From NCBI RefSeq assembly GCF_040147005.1, contig NZ_JAMSHO010000001.1, forward strand, positions 3,596,001 through 3,660,000: a stretch of 64,000 bases of DNA, in the 5' to 3' direction. Under the pieces are notes generated by a model. That model did not search any database and was not told the origin of the DNA. It worked only from the letters and a program-made list of their open reading frames with translations. This document shows positions 49,722 to 60,106 of this stretch, one piece after another. The translations under genes were made by a program, and so were the position numbers. Each line of letters opens with the position of its first letter. The first letter of the stretch is position 1. Source of the DNA: Halomonas sp. H10-9-1. GTDB lineage: Bacteria; Pseudomonadota; Gammaproteobacteria; Pseudomonadales; Halomonadaceae.

Positions 49722-52085
49722 GTGAACCCCAAGCGAGCCCTACCCCAGCTGCTCGGCTGGCTACTGCTGGCACTGCTGGTGCTGGCGGGTCCCGTACAGG
49801 CACAGCAGGAGGGCGGCGGCAGCGAGACGCCGGCCTACTCCACCCTGGCCGACCTGCTCGAGAACGAGCAGACCCGACAGGAGCTGATCGACCAGCTGCG
49901 CGGCATGGCCGGCGACCTGGCCGAATCGGCCCCCGCCGAGAACGCCGCCGCCGCCCCCTCCCTGCCACGCCAGCTGGCCGAGCTGACCAGCCGCGTCGCC
50001 GGCGATGTCGGCAGCCAGTTCGATGCCATCGCCTCGGCCATCGGCGGCATGTTCGCAAGCGACCTGGAGAGCACCTTCGACATGACGGCCTTCACCAGTG
50101 CCGTTGTTAACCTGGGCCTGGTAATCCTGGCGACCTTCGTGCTGTTCGTCGTCTTCCGGCGCCTGGCCCGCCCCCTGTTCACCGGCATCAGCCAGTGGTC
50201 CCTCAACGGTAGCGGACTGACCCCCATCCTGCGCCTGGTGATCTGCGTGGCCCTGGCCGCGGCGGTGGACGTGCTGGTGGTGGCCTTCGCCTACCTGGGC
50301 GGCAACCTGATCGCCACCTTCGCCATCGGCGAGACCGGCGAGCTCTCCACCCGGGCCTCGCTGTTCCTCAACGCTTTCCTGGTGATCGAGCTGCTCAAGG
50401 CGGGCGTGCGCATGCTGTTCGCCTCGCGCTACGAGGGGCTGCGCCTGCTGCCGATCGGCTCCGACGAGGCCTCCTACTGGAACCGCTGGATCGCCCGGCT
50501 GATCGGCCTGGTGGGCTACGGCCTGATGGTGGTGGTGCCGCTGGTCAACGCCTACGTGGCCCCTGCGGTGGGGCAGGGGCTGGGCACCCTGATCATGGTC
50601 GGCGCCTTCCTCTACGCCGTGGTGGTGGTGCTCAGGAACCGCAAGCGTCTGCGCGACGCCATCAACCACAAGGCGAGCCAGGCCAGCATGGCGGCAAGCC
50701 GCGTCACCCTGCAGCTGTTCGCCCGCATCTGGCACCTCTTCGCCCTGGCCTACTTCGTCATGGTGCTGACGGTGACCCTGACACGGCCGGTGGACGCCCT
50801 GCCCTTCGTGCTCTTCGCCACCCTCAAGACCATCGCCGCGGTGGTGGTGGGGCTGCTGCTCTCCAGCTTCCTGACCCAGACCATCGGCCGGCGCATCCGC
50901 CTCTCCGATGACCTGCGGCGCAAGCTGCCGCTGCTCGAGCCGCGCCTCAACAGCTATGTACCCAATGCCCTGCGGGTGATCCGCACGGTCATCGTGGTGC
51001 TGGTGGTGATGGTGGTGTTCAACGCCTGGGGCGCCTTCGACCTGGCGGCCTGGTACGCCTCCGAGGCGGGCCGCGGCCTGGTCGGCAAGGTGGTCAGCGT
51101 GGCGGTGATCCTGGCCATCGCGGTGATGGTATGGCTGGCGCTGGCCAGCCTGATCGAGCACAAGCTCAACCCCGAGACCGGTGGCGGCGTGCCCTCGGCC
51201 CGCGCCCAGACCCTGCTCTCGCTGTTCCGCAACGCCCTGGCCATCGCCCTGGTGACCATGACGGCGATGATCGTGCTGGGCGAGATCGGCATCAACATCG
51301 GGCCGCTGATCGCCGGTGCCGGGGTGCTGGGCCTGGCCATCGGCTTCGGCGCCCAGAAGCTGGTCCAGGACATCATCACTGGTATCTTCATCCAGGTGGA
51401 GAACGCCATGAACACCGGCGACGTGGTCACGGTGGGCGGCATCACCGGCACCGCCGAGAAGCTCAACATCCGTTCGGTGGGCATCCGCGATCTCTCCGGC
51501 ACCTACCATCTGGTGCCCTTCTCCAGCGTGGACACCGTCTCCAACTACATGCGCGAGTTCGGCAACCACGTGGGCGAATACGGCATCGCCTACCGCGAGA
51601 GCATCGACGACGCCATCGCGCAGCTCCAACTCGCCTTCGAGGACCTGCGCGCCAGCGAGGAACACGGCCACAAGCTGCTCGAGCCGCTCAACGTGGCCGG
51701 CGTGGTGGCCCTGGCCGACAGCTCGGTCAATATCCGGGTGGTGATCAAGACCACCCCCGGCGACCAGTGGGCGGTGGGCCGCGCCTACAACCGCCTGGTC
51801 AAGCTGCGCTTCGACGAGGCCGGCATCGAGATCCCCTTCCCCCATACCACCCTCTACTTCGGCCAGGACAGGACCGGCTCGGCACCGCCGGCCAACCTGC
51901 GGGTCATGCAGCAGGACTTCACCATCGATGGCAGCCCTGCCGGGCAGCCCAAGTCGGGTGATCAGGTCACGGACGACCGCTACATCCCGGGCAAGTCGCG
52001 CTCTCGCCAGGCAGATGGCGACGGCCAGTCGATCGCCAACCCCGAGCACGAGAAGCCCAGCGGGGATGATGTGGAGGAGAACTGA
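49722..52085 (+). CDS. Large MscS-family mechanosensitive channel
   Basis: 787 aa. A signal peptide (about 1-28, VQAQ) is followed by a periplasmic segment, about ten transmembrane helices and a C-terminal MscS core. The pore helix and beta domain are GPLIAGAGVLGLAIGFGAQK, DIITGIFIQVENAMNTGD (about 526-565). It is of the YbiO/MscM size class rather than the 286-aa MscS. GTG 49722 is the start, with GGAGG 7 nt upstream; a longer frame from 49431 overlaps crcB on the other strand. Such channels release solutes on hypo-osmotic shock, which suits a halophile. The hydrophilic tail ends EHEKPSGDDVEEN. Confidence 0.9.
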   Translation: MNPKRALPQLLGWLLLALLVLAGPVQAQQEGGGSETPAYSTLADLLENEQTRQELIDQLRGMAGDLAESAPAENAAAAPSLPRQLAELTSRVAGDVGSQFDAIASAIGGMFASDLESTFDMTAFTSAVVNLGLVILATFVLFVVFRRLARPLFTGISQWSLNGSGLTPILRLVICVALAAAVDVLVVAFAYLGGNLIATFAIGETGELSTRASLFLNAFLVIELLKAGVRMLFASRYEGLRLLPIGSDEASYWNRWIARLIGLVGYGLMVVVPLVNAYVAPAVGQGLGTLIMVGAFLYAVVVVLRNRKRLRDAINHKASQASMAASRVTLQLFARIWHLFALAYFVMVLTVTLTRPVDALPFVLFATLKTIAAVVVGLLLSSFLTQTIGRRIRLSDDLRRKLPLLEPRLNSYVPNALRVIRTVIVVLVVMVVFNAWGAFDLAAWYASEAGRGLVGKVVSVAVILAIAVMVWLALASLIEHKLNPETGGGVPSARAQTLLSLFRNALAIALVTMTAMIVLGEIGINIGPLIAGAGVLGLAIGFGAQKLVQDIITGIFIQVENAMNTGDVVTVGGITGTAEKLNIRSVGIRDLSGTYHLVPFSSVDTVSNYMREFGNHVGEYGIAYRESIDDAIAQLQLAFEDLRASEEHGHKLLEPLNVAGVVALADSSVNIRVVIKTTPGDQWAVGRAYNRLVKLRFDEAGIEIPFPHTTLYFGQDRTGSAPPANLRVMQQDFTIDGSPAGQPKSGDQVTDDRYIPGKSRSRQADGDGQSIANPEHEKPSGDDVEEN

Positions 52086-52116
52086 TCCCGGCGCGGACCG
52101 CCGCGCCGCCGAACCA

Positions 52117-52152
52117 CAGCGGGGCCGCCTTCGGGCGGCCCCGCTGTTTTTC
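52117..52152 (+). terminator. Terminator of the MscS-family gene
   Basis: GCGGGGCCGCC, TTCG, GGCGGCCCCGC is followed by TGTTTTT. Classic UUCG-capped hairpin. Confidence 0.92.
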
Positions 52153-52231
52153 GATACATCACAGACTGGCGTGAGCCAGTTCGACAGGATCCATGAGCGG
52201 CCGGCACTTCACGGGCGGACAGGCAGCAGTG

Positions 52232-52352
52232 GTGGGAGGCCGGGTTCCCCGGGCGAATGGAGGCCAAGGGCCTCCCGGTAATGTCTTTAACGATTGGCAA
52301 CACCGCCTGGGCGCCTGGCGGCGCCATTCGCCCGGGAGAGCCGGCCTCCCAC
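52232..52352. repeat. Palindromic element with 29-bp arms
   Basis: The left arm GTGGGAGGCCGGGTTCCCCG plus GGCGAATGG (52232-52260) is the near-perfect inverse of CCATTCGCCCGGGAGAGCCG plus GCCTCCCAC (52324-52352), with a 63-bp centre that holds a smaller hairpin. It resembles a MITE-like or REP-like unit. The whole gap 52153-52415 is otherwise empty of genes. Confidence 0.75.
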
Positions 52353-52415
52353 AAGGCTGCATTCACGCTACCCTTTTCTTTCTTGCTCCACCGTCTTCGT
52401 GCGTCGGAAAGGCGA

Positions 52416-52437
52416 AGGGGGCGCCGAGGCGCCCCCT
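52416..52437 (-). terminator. Probable terminator of the hem operon
   Basis: AGGGGGCGCC and GGCGCCCCCT pair perfectly (52416-52437); on the - strand TTCGCCTTTCC follows. It lies about 45 bp after hemY. Confidence 0.6.
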
Positions 52438-52479
52438 GAAGCGGTGTGGTGGAGGGGTGGGAAGGGTCGGGCCGCCCCG

Positions 52480-53742
52480 TCAGGACGCCTTCTTCTTCTC
52501 CTCCTTGCCCTCGCCGAGCACGTCCTTGTCCTCGCTGGGCTGGGGCAGGGAGGGCAGCGACTTGTCGAGCAGCTCGACGCTCTGGCGGTAGTAGAGCTGG
52601 CTCTTCTGGTGCTCACCCAGATTGGCGAAGAGCCGCGCCAGCTCGGCGCAGACCACGCCGCTGGGGCGCTGGCGCTGGCTCGCCTCGAAGTACTCCTGGG
52701 CCTTGCCCCAGTAGGCGTTGCGCAGTGCCAGGCGGCCCAGGGTGAGCAGCAGGTCGGGATCGTTGGGACGCTCCTGCAGCCACTTCTCGGCGGTGACCAG
52801 CTGGCGCGAGGCATCCACGCCGAGCAGGCCATAGCGGAGCACCAGGCGGCTGTCCCAGTGCTCCTTGAGGGAGTGGCGCAGCAGTCGTTCGGCGATCGGC
52901 TCCTGGCCACCGCGCACCAGCGCCTCGGTGTAGAGCACGATCAGCTCGACGTCGCCACGCAGCGGGTCGGGCATGTCGGCCCACAGGCTGCGCACCGTCT
53001 CGATGTCGCTGCCCTCGCGGGCCTCGCGCACGATCAGCTCGCGATAGGCGCGCCGTTCGAGCTGGTCACGCTCCTCGCGGGAGATCAGCTGCTGGGCACC
53101 CAGGCGCGGCATCAGGCGGCGCAGGCCATCCCAGTCACTGACGCTGAGGTAGGCCTGCTTGAGCTGCTTGAGCACCTGAGGATGGTTGGGCAGCTGACGG
53201 TCGAGACGGGTGAGGATGGCCAGCGCCTCCTCGTACTGCTGGCGGTCGAGCATCAGTTGGGCCTGCATCAGGCCCACCGCGGTGTCGGCACCCTCGGTAC
53301 TGAGGTGGGCCCGCTTGAGCAGGGTATCCGCCTGCTCGAAGCGTCCTTGGTAATGGGCCGCCAGCGCCGCGGAGAGGTAGTTGACCAGCGGGGTGCTGGA
53401 GTCGTCCGCGGCCTTGACCAGCGCCTTCTCGGCCTTCTTCCAGCGTCCCTCGGCAAGGGCCACCAGGCCGCGCACGGTGCGCTTCATGGCGGAACGGTTG
53501 CGCGAGCGGCTGTTCCACACCTTGAAGCGCGACACCGGGCGCGACAGCCGCATCAGCAGGCGCAGCGCGAAGTGCAGCACCAGGAAGGCCGCCAGCAGCA
53601 GTACCAGGCCGAACCAGAAGGAGGTCTGGAAGGAGGTGTCTCCGACCCGCACCAGCCAGTAGCCGGGCACCGACATCATCAGCTGTCCGAACAGCGCACC
53701 GATGGCCAGGCCCAGGACGATGATCAGTATCAGCTTCCTCAT
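52480..53742 (-). CDS. hemY: HemY-type inner membrane TPR protein
   Basis: 420 aa. It is not the Bacillus protoporphyrinogen oxidase also called HemY, but the gammaproteobacterial HemY: two N-terminal transmembrane helices (about 4-22 and 41-65) followed by a periplasmic or cytosolic tetratricopeptide-repeat region. It is linked to haem synthesis by gene order (hemCDXY), with an assembly or coupling role proposed. The ATG overlaps the hemX stop by 4 nt. It ends with a Lys/Glu-rich tail. Confidence 0.92.
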   Translation of the reverse strand: MRKLILIIVLGLAIGALFGQLMMSVPGYWLVRVGDTSFQTSFWFGLVLLLAAFLVLHFALRLLMRLSRPVSRFKVWNSRSRNRSAMKRTVRGLVALAEGRWKKAEKALVKAADDSSTPLVNYLSAALAAHYQGRFEQADTLLKRAHLSTEGADTAVGLMQAQLMLDRQQYEEALAILTRLDRQLPNHPQVLKQLKQAYLSVSDWDGLRRLMPRLGAQQLISREERDQLERRAYRELIVREAREGSDIETVRSLWADMPDPLRGDVELIVLYTEALVRGGQEPIAERLLRHSLKEHWDSRLVLRYGLLGVDASRQLVTAEKWLQERPNDPDLLLTLGRLALRNAYWGKAQEYFEASQRQRPSGVVCAELARLFANLGEHQKSQLYYRQSVELLDKSLPSLPQPSEDKDVLGEGKEEKKKAS

Positions 53743-55115
53743 GCCTCATCTCCCTGGCGCGACTCGAAGCGCCGCTCGATGAAGGTGGCCAGGGCCTGCT
53801 GGGAGCCGCTGATATCGGGCAGTTCGGGGCGCACCGCCTCGCCTTTCAGCTCGCCCAGGCGCGCGAGCACCGACTGCACGCCGCTGTCGTCGGTGTCGTA
53901 GTAGCCCTCGATCAGGGTGATGGCCTTGTCGAGGCTGGCCTCGAAGAGCGCCGCCTCCTCCTTGAGCAGGGCCAACTGGGCCTGCTCGATCACCAGGCGC
54001 ACACTCTGCCGCAGGTAGGACTCCTGCTCCGGCGAGATCAATGCTTCCAGGGCCTCGTCGTGCTTACGCACGGTGACCAGGTCCTTGAGCTCCTGCCCGA
54101 AGCTCGACAGCTGCTGCTGCCAGGAGCCACTGGGCGCCTCCTGCATGCCGGAGCTGGCGGTGATCTCGTCGATATCCTGGGAGAGCGGACGCCCGGCGAT
54201 CTGCTCCTGCTGGGCGTTGAGCGCCAGCCAAAGGCCGGTGCGGTCGACCTCGGGCACCGACTCCAGGGCGCCGAGCTCGCTGGCGATCTCGCGGCGCACC
54301 GGCACCAGCGCCGGGTTATCGGCCTCCTTCAGGCGCGTATCGGCGGTACGCAGCAGCGCCGCGGCACCCTCTACGTCGCGCTCCAGCTGCAGGCGCTGGT
54401 TGGCCAGGCGCAGCAGGTAGGCGGCCTCGGCGTGCAGCCAGTCGCGCTCGTCGGTCTCCTGCTCGCTGGAAAGCTCGGCCAGTACCCGATCGAGGGTCTC
54501 GTCGACCTCCCCGCGATAGTCGGTGAACTCACCCTCGAGGGAGGTGACGGCCGCCTCGAGGGCCGCCTGACGCTCGCCCTCGGCCTCCTCGAAGCGTGAC
54601 TGCAACTGGCTCAGGTCGCTGGCGGTGGCGGCCTGGCGGGTCTGCGCTTCCAGCTCGGCGATGCGCGCCTGCTGGGCCTCCAGCTTCTGCCACGCCTGCC
54701 AACCGAACAGGCCGGCGGCGATGGCCAGCAGGAGGACCAGCACGATCGCCACCACGCCGGCCTTGCCCCCCTTGCCATCACCGCTGCCGCCACCGGCGGG
54801 CGCGGCGGACTTGGCACCACCACCGCCAGACGCGGGCTTGGCGGCCGGGGCCGGCGCGGCCTTGCCCGCCTTGTCGGCCGGTGGCTTGCTGCCCGAGGCC
54901 TGACCGGAGGAGGCCGAGGGCTCGGCGGACGCCTGGCTCACGGTCGGCTTGGCGGCCTCGCTCTTGGCGGCACCACCACTCTGGCCGGGCTTGTCATACC
55001 GGCGTGAACGACGCCTGCCGGAGGCGCCGCCCCTGCTCGCCTCGTCGCCCGAGGTCGCCGACTGCGCGCCATCAGACGCCTTCTGCTCTTCCTGCTCGTG
55101 TGGTTGCTTGCTCAT
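53739..55115 (-). CDS. hemX: HemX family protein
   Basis: 458 aa. It is often annotated as uroporphyrinogen-III C-methyltransferase, but there is no methyltransferase domain here: a Ser/Ala/Pro/Lys-rich cytosolic N-terminus, one transmembrane helix (AGVVAIVLVLLLAIAAGLFG, about 130-150), and a periplasmic coiled coil with the HemX domain. ATG 55115 (MSKQPHEQ) is used; ATG 55154 (MSIKTISKR) with AGGA upstream would overlap hemD and is possible. It lies between hemD and hemY. Confidence 0.9.
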   Translation of the reverse strand: MSKQPHEQEEQKASDGAQSATSGDEASRGGASGRRRSRRYDKPGQSGGAAKSEAAKPTVSQASAEPSASSGQASGSKPPADKAGKAAPAPAAKPASGGGGAKSAAPAGGGSGDGKGGKAGVVAIVLVLLLAIAAGLFGWQAWQKLEAQQARIAELEAQTRQAATASDLSQLQSRFEEAEGERQAALEAAVTSLEGEFTDYRGEVDETLDRVLAELSSEQETDERDWLHAEAAYLLRLANQRLQLERDVEGAAALLRTADTRLKEADNPALVPVRREIASELGALESVPEVDRTGLWLALNAQQEQIAGRPLSQDIDEITASSGMQEAPSGSWQQQLSSFGQELKDLVTVRKHDEALEALISPEQESYLRQSVRLVIEQAQLALLKEEAALFEASLDKAITLIEGYYDTDDSGVQSVLARLGELKGEAVRPELPDISGSQQALATFIERRFESRQGDEA

Positions 55116-55122
55116 CTTGTCG

Positions 55123-55920
55123 CTAGCCCTTTTCGAGATCGTCTTGATCGACATCGGCTTCCTGCGGGTCACAGGCATCGGCCACGGCCGCCGCCAGCGC
55201 CGTCGGGGTGGCGCCACGCGCCACCACGGTGTCACGAAACCCCAGCTTGCCGGCCAGTGTAGCCAACCGGGCGCTGGAAACGATTAGCGGTTGGTTCAAG
55301 GCGGCGCCTGAACACCATCTTGCCAGATATTCGAGGATTTCTCCGCTACTGACCACCAGCGCACGGAAGTCGCCCGCCGCGAGGCATTCGACCATGGCCG
55401 GCTCGGGGGGCTGGAAGATACGCCGGTAGAGGGCCAGGCGGGTCACCCGCGCCCCACGTTCGACGAGCGTCTCGGCCAGCAGGGTGCGCCCGCCTTCGCC
55501 GGCCACCAGCAGGATCTTCTCGTCGCCAAGCGTGCGCAGGGAGCCCAGGGTCAGCAGGGCCTCGCTGGTGTCCTCGCCGGCGGTCGCCGGCGGCACATGA
55601 ACCCTCACTCCGAGCCGCTCATGCAGAACGGCGGCGGTGGCCGCACCCACGGCATAGTAGTCGATGCCCAGTGGCAGCTGGGGCCAGAAGCGCTCCAGCG
55701 CCTCGGCCAGGCACTCGGCGGCGAAGGGGCTCACCACCACCACTCGCCGGAAGTGGTCGAAGTCGAGCCAGGCGGCGCGCTGCTCGTGGGTCTCGGACAG
55801 CGCCTCGACGCGCATCACCTCGAGGCGCGCCAGCGGGTAGCCGCGCGCCTCGATGGCCTGGGCGAGCACGTCGCCGCGCTCGCCGGGACGAGTGATGATC
55901 ACCGGCATGAGACTTGCCAT
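55123..55920 (-). CDS. hemD: Uroporphyrinogen-III synthase
   Basis: 265 aa. It cyclises hydroxymethylbilane with inversion of ring D to uroporphyrinogen III. The family is divergent in sequence; PVIITRPGERGDVLAQAIEARGYP at the start and YAVGAATAAVL, VVSSGEILEYL and the position after hemC support the call. ATG 55920 overlaps the hemC stop (TGATG); ATG 55908 is an alternative. Confidence 0.93.
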   Translation of the reverse strand: MASLMPVIITRPGERGDVLAQAIEARGYPLARLEVMRVEALSETHEQRAAWLDFDHFRRVVVVSPFAAECLAEALERFWPQLPLGIDYYAVGAATAAVLHERLGVRVHVPPATAGEDTSEALLTLGSLRTLGDEKILLVAGEGGRTLLAETLVERGARVTRLALYRRIFQPPEPAMVECLAAGDFRALVVSSGEILEYLARWCSGAALNQPLIVSSARLATLAGKLGFRDTVVARGATPTALAAAVADACDPQEADVDQDDLEKG

Positions 55921-56861
55921 CAGCCGGCGCCGTAGACCTCGGCGAGGATCTCCCCGGCGCCCATCTCCAGCAGTTCCTCGGCGACACGGATACCCAGCGC
56001 CTCGGGCTCGTGGATCGAGCCGCGGCCTTCGGCACGCAGCACCCGGCTACCGTCCGGGGTACCCACCAGGGCGCGCAACCACAGGGTCTGGCCATCGTTC
56101 TCGAATACCGCGTGGCCACCGATGGGCACCTGGCAGCCGCCCTCCAGACGGGTATTCATGGCACGCTCGGCACGCACCCGGGTGGCGGTATCGGGGTCAT
56201 CCAGCGGCGCCAGCAGGTTGATCAGCTCGGGGTCGTGGAGGCGGCACTCGATGCCCAGCGCTCCCTGGCCACAGGCCGGCAGGCACACCTCGGGAGACAG
56301 CTCCTGGGCGATGCGCGCATCCAGCCCCAGGCGCTTGAGGCCCGAGGTGGCCAGGATGATGGCATCGAACTCGCCGTCGTCGAGCTTGCCCAGGCGCGTC
56401 TGGACATTGCCGCGCAGGCTGAGGATCTCCAGGTCCGGGCGTGCCTCCCTGACCTGCAGGCCACGGCGCAGGCTGGAGGTGCCCACCCGGGCCCCCTCGG
56501 GCAGCTCATCGAAGCTGGCGTAGTGGTTGGAGACGAAGGCATCGGTGGCCTCGGCGCCGGCCAGGATCACCGAGAGGCCCAGCCCCTCGGGGAAGTGCAT
56601 GGGCACATCCTTCATGGAGTGCACGGCGATATCGGCGCGACCGTCGAGCATGGCCTCCTCGAGCTCCTTCACGAAGAGCCCCTTGCCGCCCACCTTGGCC
56701 AGCGGCGTGTCGAGGATCTTGTCACCGCGGGTGGACATGGCCACCAGCTCCACCTCGAGGCCGGGATGGAGGGCCAGCAGACGATCGCGGACATGTTCGG
56801 CCTGCCACATGGCCAGTTGACTCTTGCGCGTGGCGATACGCAGCTTGGTGATGGCTTGCAC
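55920..56861 (-). CDS. hemC: Hydroxymethylbilane synthase (porphobilinogen deaminase)
   Basis: 313 aa, the exact length of the E. coli enzyme. It polymerises four porphobilinogens on a dipyrromethane cofactor bound to a Cys, here Cys243 in [13 protein letters not shown]. Other motifs: [26 protein letters not shown] and HSMKDVP. The start is GTG 56861 with AGGGAG 6 nt upstream; the frame to 56906 adds residues not seen in the family. First gene of hemCDXY, divergent from argH. Confidence 0.95.
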   Translation of the reverse strand: MQAITKLRIATRKSQLAMWQAEHVRDRLLALHPGLEVELVAMSTRGDKILDTPLAKVGGKGLFVKELEEAMLDGRADIAVHSMKDVPMHFPEGLGLSVILAGAEATDAFVSNHYASFDELPEGARVGTSSLRRGLQVREARPDLEILSLRGNVQTRLGKLDDGEFDAIILATSGLKRLGLDARIAQELSPEVCLPACGQGALGIECRLHDPELINLLAPLDDPDTATRVRAERAMNTRLEGGCQVPIGGHAVFENDGQTLWLRALVGTPDGSRVLRAEGRGSIHEPEALGIRVAEELLEMGAGEILAEVYGAG

Positions 56862-57017
56862 GAAGTTCTCCCTGTACCGGTACCCTTGCTGGCGGCGAGC
56901 CAGCATCGGCTCCCGGCGAAGTTGGCATGCATGGACGCACGGTTGCCCCCATCATAAAGCACACGGCCAAGGAGGAAAAATCCACGCCCCGTGCGGCCCG
57001 CTGCCCTCGGCGAATAC

Positions 57018-57057
57018 AGGGCTATCGCAGCTACCGACAGGATGATGGTGAAAGGCG
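57018..57057. repeat. Dispersed 40-bp repeat, copy 2
   Basis: AGGGCTATCGCAGCTACCGA with CAGGATGATGGTGAAAGGCG matches copy 1 at 48713-48752 at 35 of 40 positions. It lies in the hemC-argH intergenic region (56862-57183), which has no gene. Confidence 0.85.
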
Positions 57058-57183
57058 CCCCCCTCGCCTGCCCCGGCGACTCTGGTACACTCCTGCCATA
57101 TCGCGCCTGCCGCCGCGAGCCCGGCGGCCGCGGGGGCATCAGTCCCCGGCCAACCGCAACCCGTCATGCAGGATCCCAAGCCG

Positions 57184-58602
57184 ATGACCTCGAACTCTTC
57201 CAACCCCGGCACCAACCAGTCCTGGGGGGGCCGCTTCAGCGAGCCCACCGACGCCTTCGTCGCCCGCTTCACCGCCTCGGAGGCCTTCGACCGCCGCCTG
57301 GCCTTCCACGACATCCGGGGCTCCATTGCCCATGCCACCATGCTGGCCCAGGTCGGGGTGCTCAGCGACGAAGAGCGCGACGCCATCATCGCGGGCCTCG
57401 ACAAGGTACGCGGCGAGATCGAGCGCGGCGAGTTCCCATGGTCGGTGGAGCTCGAGGACGTGCACATGAACATCGAGGCCCGCCTGACCGCGAAGATCGG
57501 CATCACCGGCAAGAAGCTGCACACCGGCCGCTCGCGCAACGACCAGGTGGCCACCGATATCCGCCTGTTCCTGCGTGACGAGATCGACCAGGTGGCGCTG
57601 GAGCTCGCCCGCCTGCGCGCGGGGCTGATCGAGCTGGCCGACCGTGAAGCCGACACCATCATGCCGGGCTTCACCCACCTGCAGACTGCCCAGCCGGTCA
57701 CCTTCGGCCACCACCTGCTGGCCTGGCAGGAGATGCTGACCCGCGACCACGAGCGGCTTCTCGACTGCCGCAAGCGGGTCAATATCATGCCGCTGGGCGC
57801 CGCCGCGCTGGCCGGCACCACCTACCCCATCGACCGCCACGTCACCGCCGAGCTGCTGGGCTTCGAGCGCCCCGCCGAGAACAGCCTCGACGCGGTCAGC
57901 GATCGCGACTTCGCCATCGAGTTCGCCGCCTTCGCCAGCCTGCTGCTGATGCACATGTCGCGCATGAGCGAGGAGCTGGTGCTGTGGACCAGCGCCCAGT
58001 TCGACTTCATCGACCTGCCCGACCGCTTCTGCACCGGCTCCTCGATCATGCCGCAGAAGAAGAACCCCGACGTGCCGGAGTTGGTGCGCGGCAAGTCCGG
58101 CCGCGTCTACGGCCACCTGATGGGCCTGCTGACGTTGATGAAGTCCCAGCCGCTGGCCTACAACAAGGACAACCAGGAGGACAAGGAGCCGCTGTTCGAC
58201 GCCGTGGACACGGTCAAGGACTGCCTCAAGGCCTTCGCCGACATGATCCCCGCCATCGAGCCGAAGAAGGCCAGCATGGCCGAGGCGGCCCGCCGCGGCT
58301 TCTCCACCGCCACCGACCTGGCCGACTACCTGGTACGCAAGGGCGTGGCCTTCCGCGACGCCCACGAGATCGTCGGCGAGTCGGTCGCCTTCGGCATCCG
58401 CGAAGGCAAGGATCTCTCCGAGATGACGCTCGACGAGCTCAGGCAGTTCTCGGACACCATCGAGCAGGATGTCTTCGAGGTGCTGACCCTGGAGGGCTCG
58501 GTGGCCGCCCGCAACCACATCGGGGGCACCGCTCCCGACCAGGTACGCGCCGCCGCCCAGCGAGCCCGCGAGGCCCTCGCCGCCCTGGCGGGAGGCGCCT
58601 GA
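57184..58602 (+). CDS. argH: Argininosuccinate lyase
   Basis: 472 aa. It splits argininosuccinate into arginine and fumarate, the last step of arginine synthesis. The superfamily signature [15 protein letters not shown] is present, as are [13 protein letters not shown] at the start and [16 protein letters not shown] 57184 has AGGA about 10 bp upstream; ATG 57166 in the same frame lacks a ribosome binding site but would add six residues. It is followed by lptM. Confidence 0.95.
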   Translation: MTSNSSNPGTNQSWGGRFSEPTDAFVARFTASEAFDRRLAFHDIRGSIAHATMLAQVGVLSDEERDAIIAGLDKVRGEIERGEFPWSVELEDVHMNIEARLTAKIGITGKKLHTGRSRNDQVATDIRLFLRDEIDQVALELARLRAGLIELADREADTIMPGFTHLQTAQPVTFGHHLLAWQEMLTRDHERLLDCRKRVNIMPLGAAALAGTTYPIDRHVTAELLGFERPAENSLDAVSDRDFAIEFAAFASLLLMHMSRMSEELVLWTSAQFDFIDLPDRFCTGSSIMPQKKNPDVPELVRGKSGRVYGHLMGLLTLMKSQPLAYNKDNQEDKEPLFDAVDTVKDCLKAFADMIPAIEPKKASMAEAARRGFSTATDLADYLVRKGVAFRDAHEIVGESVAFGIREGKDLSEMTLDELRQFSDTIEQDVFEVLTLEGSVAARNHIGGTAPDQVRAAAQRAREALAALAGGA

Positions 58603-58817
58603 TGGAGCGTCTCGTTCCCGTCCCCCTGGCCCTTGTACTTGCCCTCGGCCTGGCCCAGGGGCTGGCCGGCTGTGGCCAGAAGGGGCCGCTCTACCTGCCC
58701 GACGACGAGCAGGCCGCCGAGCAGTACGGCCCCCGCGATGCCCAGCAGGGTGAAGAGCAGAGCGAGCAGGACAGCACCGAGCGCGACGCTGTCGAACCCC
58801 GGGAGAGCGAGGAGTAG
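58602..58817 (+). CDS. lptM: LPS-assembly lipoprotein LptM (YifL)
   Basis: 71 aa. A lipoprotein signal with lipobox LAGC (Cys about 24), followed by GQKGPLYLPDD, the diagnostic LptM segment, and an acidic Gln/Glu tail. LptM helps LptD mature in E. coli. The ATG overlaps the argH stop. It precedes lysA, the normal order (lppL-lysA-dapF in Pseudomonas). Confidence 0.92.
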   Translation: MERLVPVPLALVLALGLAQGLAGCGQKGPLYLPDDEQAAEQYGPRDAQQGEEQSEQDSTERDAVEPRESEE

Positions 58818-58819
58818 CC

Positions 58820-60106
58820 ATGGACCACTTCAATTACCACGACGGCGTGCTCTATGGCGAGGAGGTCCCGCTGACCCGCATCGCCGAGCAGTTCGGCACG
58901 CCCTGCTACGTCTACTCCAAGGCCACCCTGGCGCGCCACTTCCGCGCCTACACCGAGGCGCTGGGCAGCCACCCGCACCTGATCTGCTATGCGGTGAAGG
59001 CCAACTCCAACCTCGCCGTGCTGGGACTCCTCGCCCGGCTGGGCGCCGGCTTCGACATCGTCTCGGTGGGTGAGCTGGAGCGGGTGCTGGTCGCCGGTGG
59101 CGACCCGGCCAAGGTGGTCTTCTCTGGCGTGGCCAAGCAGGAGGCGGAGATGGCCCGGGCGCTGGAAGTGGGCATCAAGTGCTTCAACGTGGAGTCGCGG
59201 CCCGAGCTCGAGCGCCTGAATGAGGTGGCCGGCCGGCTCGGCAAGGTCGCCCCGGTGTCGCTGCGGGTCAATCCGGACGTGGATGCCGGCACCCACCCCT
59301 ATATTTCCACCGGGCTCAAGGACAATAAGTTCGGCATCCCGGTGAGCGAGGCACTGGCCGTCTACGAGCTGGCCACCCAGCTCCCCAACGTGCGCGTGGC
59401 CGGACTCGACTGCCATATCGGCTCTCAGCTCACCGAGCTTGCCCCCTTCCTGGACGCCCTCGACCGCCTGCTGGTGCTGCTCGAGACCCTGCGCGAGCGC
59501 GGCATCGAGGTGGAGCACCTGGACCTGGGCGGCGGCCTCGGCGTGCCCTACCGCGACGAGCAGCCGCCGGCACCCTTCGACTACGCCACCGCCCTGCTCG
59601 AGCGACTCTCGAGCTGGCCAGGCAGCGAGCGGCTGACCCTGCTCTTCGAGCCGGGCCGCTCCATCGCCGCCAACGCCGGGGTGCTGCTGACCCGGGTGGA
59701 GTTCCTCAAGCCCGGCGAGACCCGGAACTTCGCCATCGTCGACGCCGCCATGAACGACCTGATCCGCCCCGCGCTCTACCAGGCGTGGCAGGCGATCCTA
59801 CCGGTGGATACCCGTCACCCGCGGCAGAGCGCCCTCTACGACGTGGTGGGCCCGGTATGCGAGACCGGTGACTTCCTGGGCAAGGAGCGCGAACTGGCCA
59901 TCGCCCCCGGCGACCTGCTGGCGGTGCGCTCCGCCGGGGCCTATGGCTTCGTGATGGCCTCCAACTACAACAGCCGGCCCCGCCCCGCCGAGGTGATGGT
60001 GGACGGCGAGGAGGCCCACCTGGTGCGTCGCCGCGAACGCCGCGAGGAGCTGTGGGCAGGCGAGGCACTGCTGCCGGAAGAGCCGCTGCCGGAGGGCTCG
60101 CGCTGA
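58820..60106 (+). CDS. lysA: Diaminopimelate decarboxylase
   Basis: 428 aa. It is a PLP enzyme converting meso-diaminopimelate to lysine. The PLP lysine is Lys60 (CYAVKANSN); [18 protein letters not shown], the glycine loop [10 protein letters not shown] and [11 protein letters not shown] are seen. The dapF ATG overlaps its stop (TGATG). It is 2 bp after lptM. Confidence 0.97.
   Translation: MDHFNYHDGVLYGEEVPLTRIAEQFGTPCYVYSKATLARHFRAYTEALGSHPHLICYAVKANSNLAVLGLLARLGAGFDIVSVGELERVLVAGGDPAKVVFSGVAKQEAEMARALEVGIKCFNVESRPELERLNEVAGRLGKVAPVSLRVNPDVDAGTHPYISTGLKDNKFGIPVSEALAVYELATQLPNVRVAGLDCHIGSQLTELAPFLDALDRLLVLLETLRERGIEVEHLDLGGGLGVPYRDEQPPAPFDYATALLERLSSWPGSERLTLLFEPGRSIAANAGVLLTRVEFLKPGETRNFAIVDAAMNDLIRPALYQAWQAILPVDTRHPRQSALYDVVGPVCETGDFLGKERELAIAPGDLLAVRSAGAYGFVMASNYNSRPRPAEVMVDGEEAHLVRRRERREELWAGEALLPEEPLPEGSR

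Noticed and set aside
53739..55115. Methyltransferase activity for HemX
   Set aside because: The common annotation is historical; no SAM-binding uroporphyrinogen methyltransferase motifs are visible, only a membrane anchor and coiled coil.
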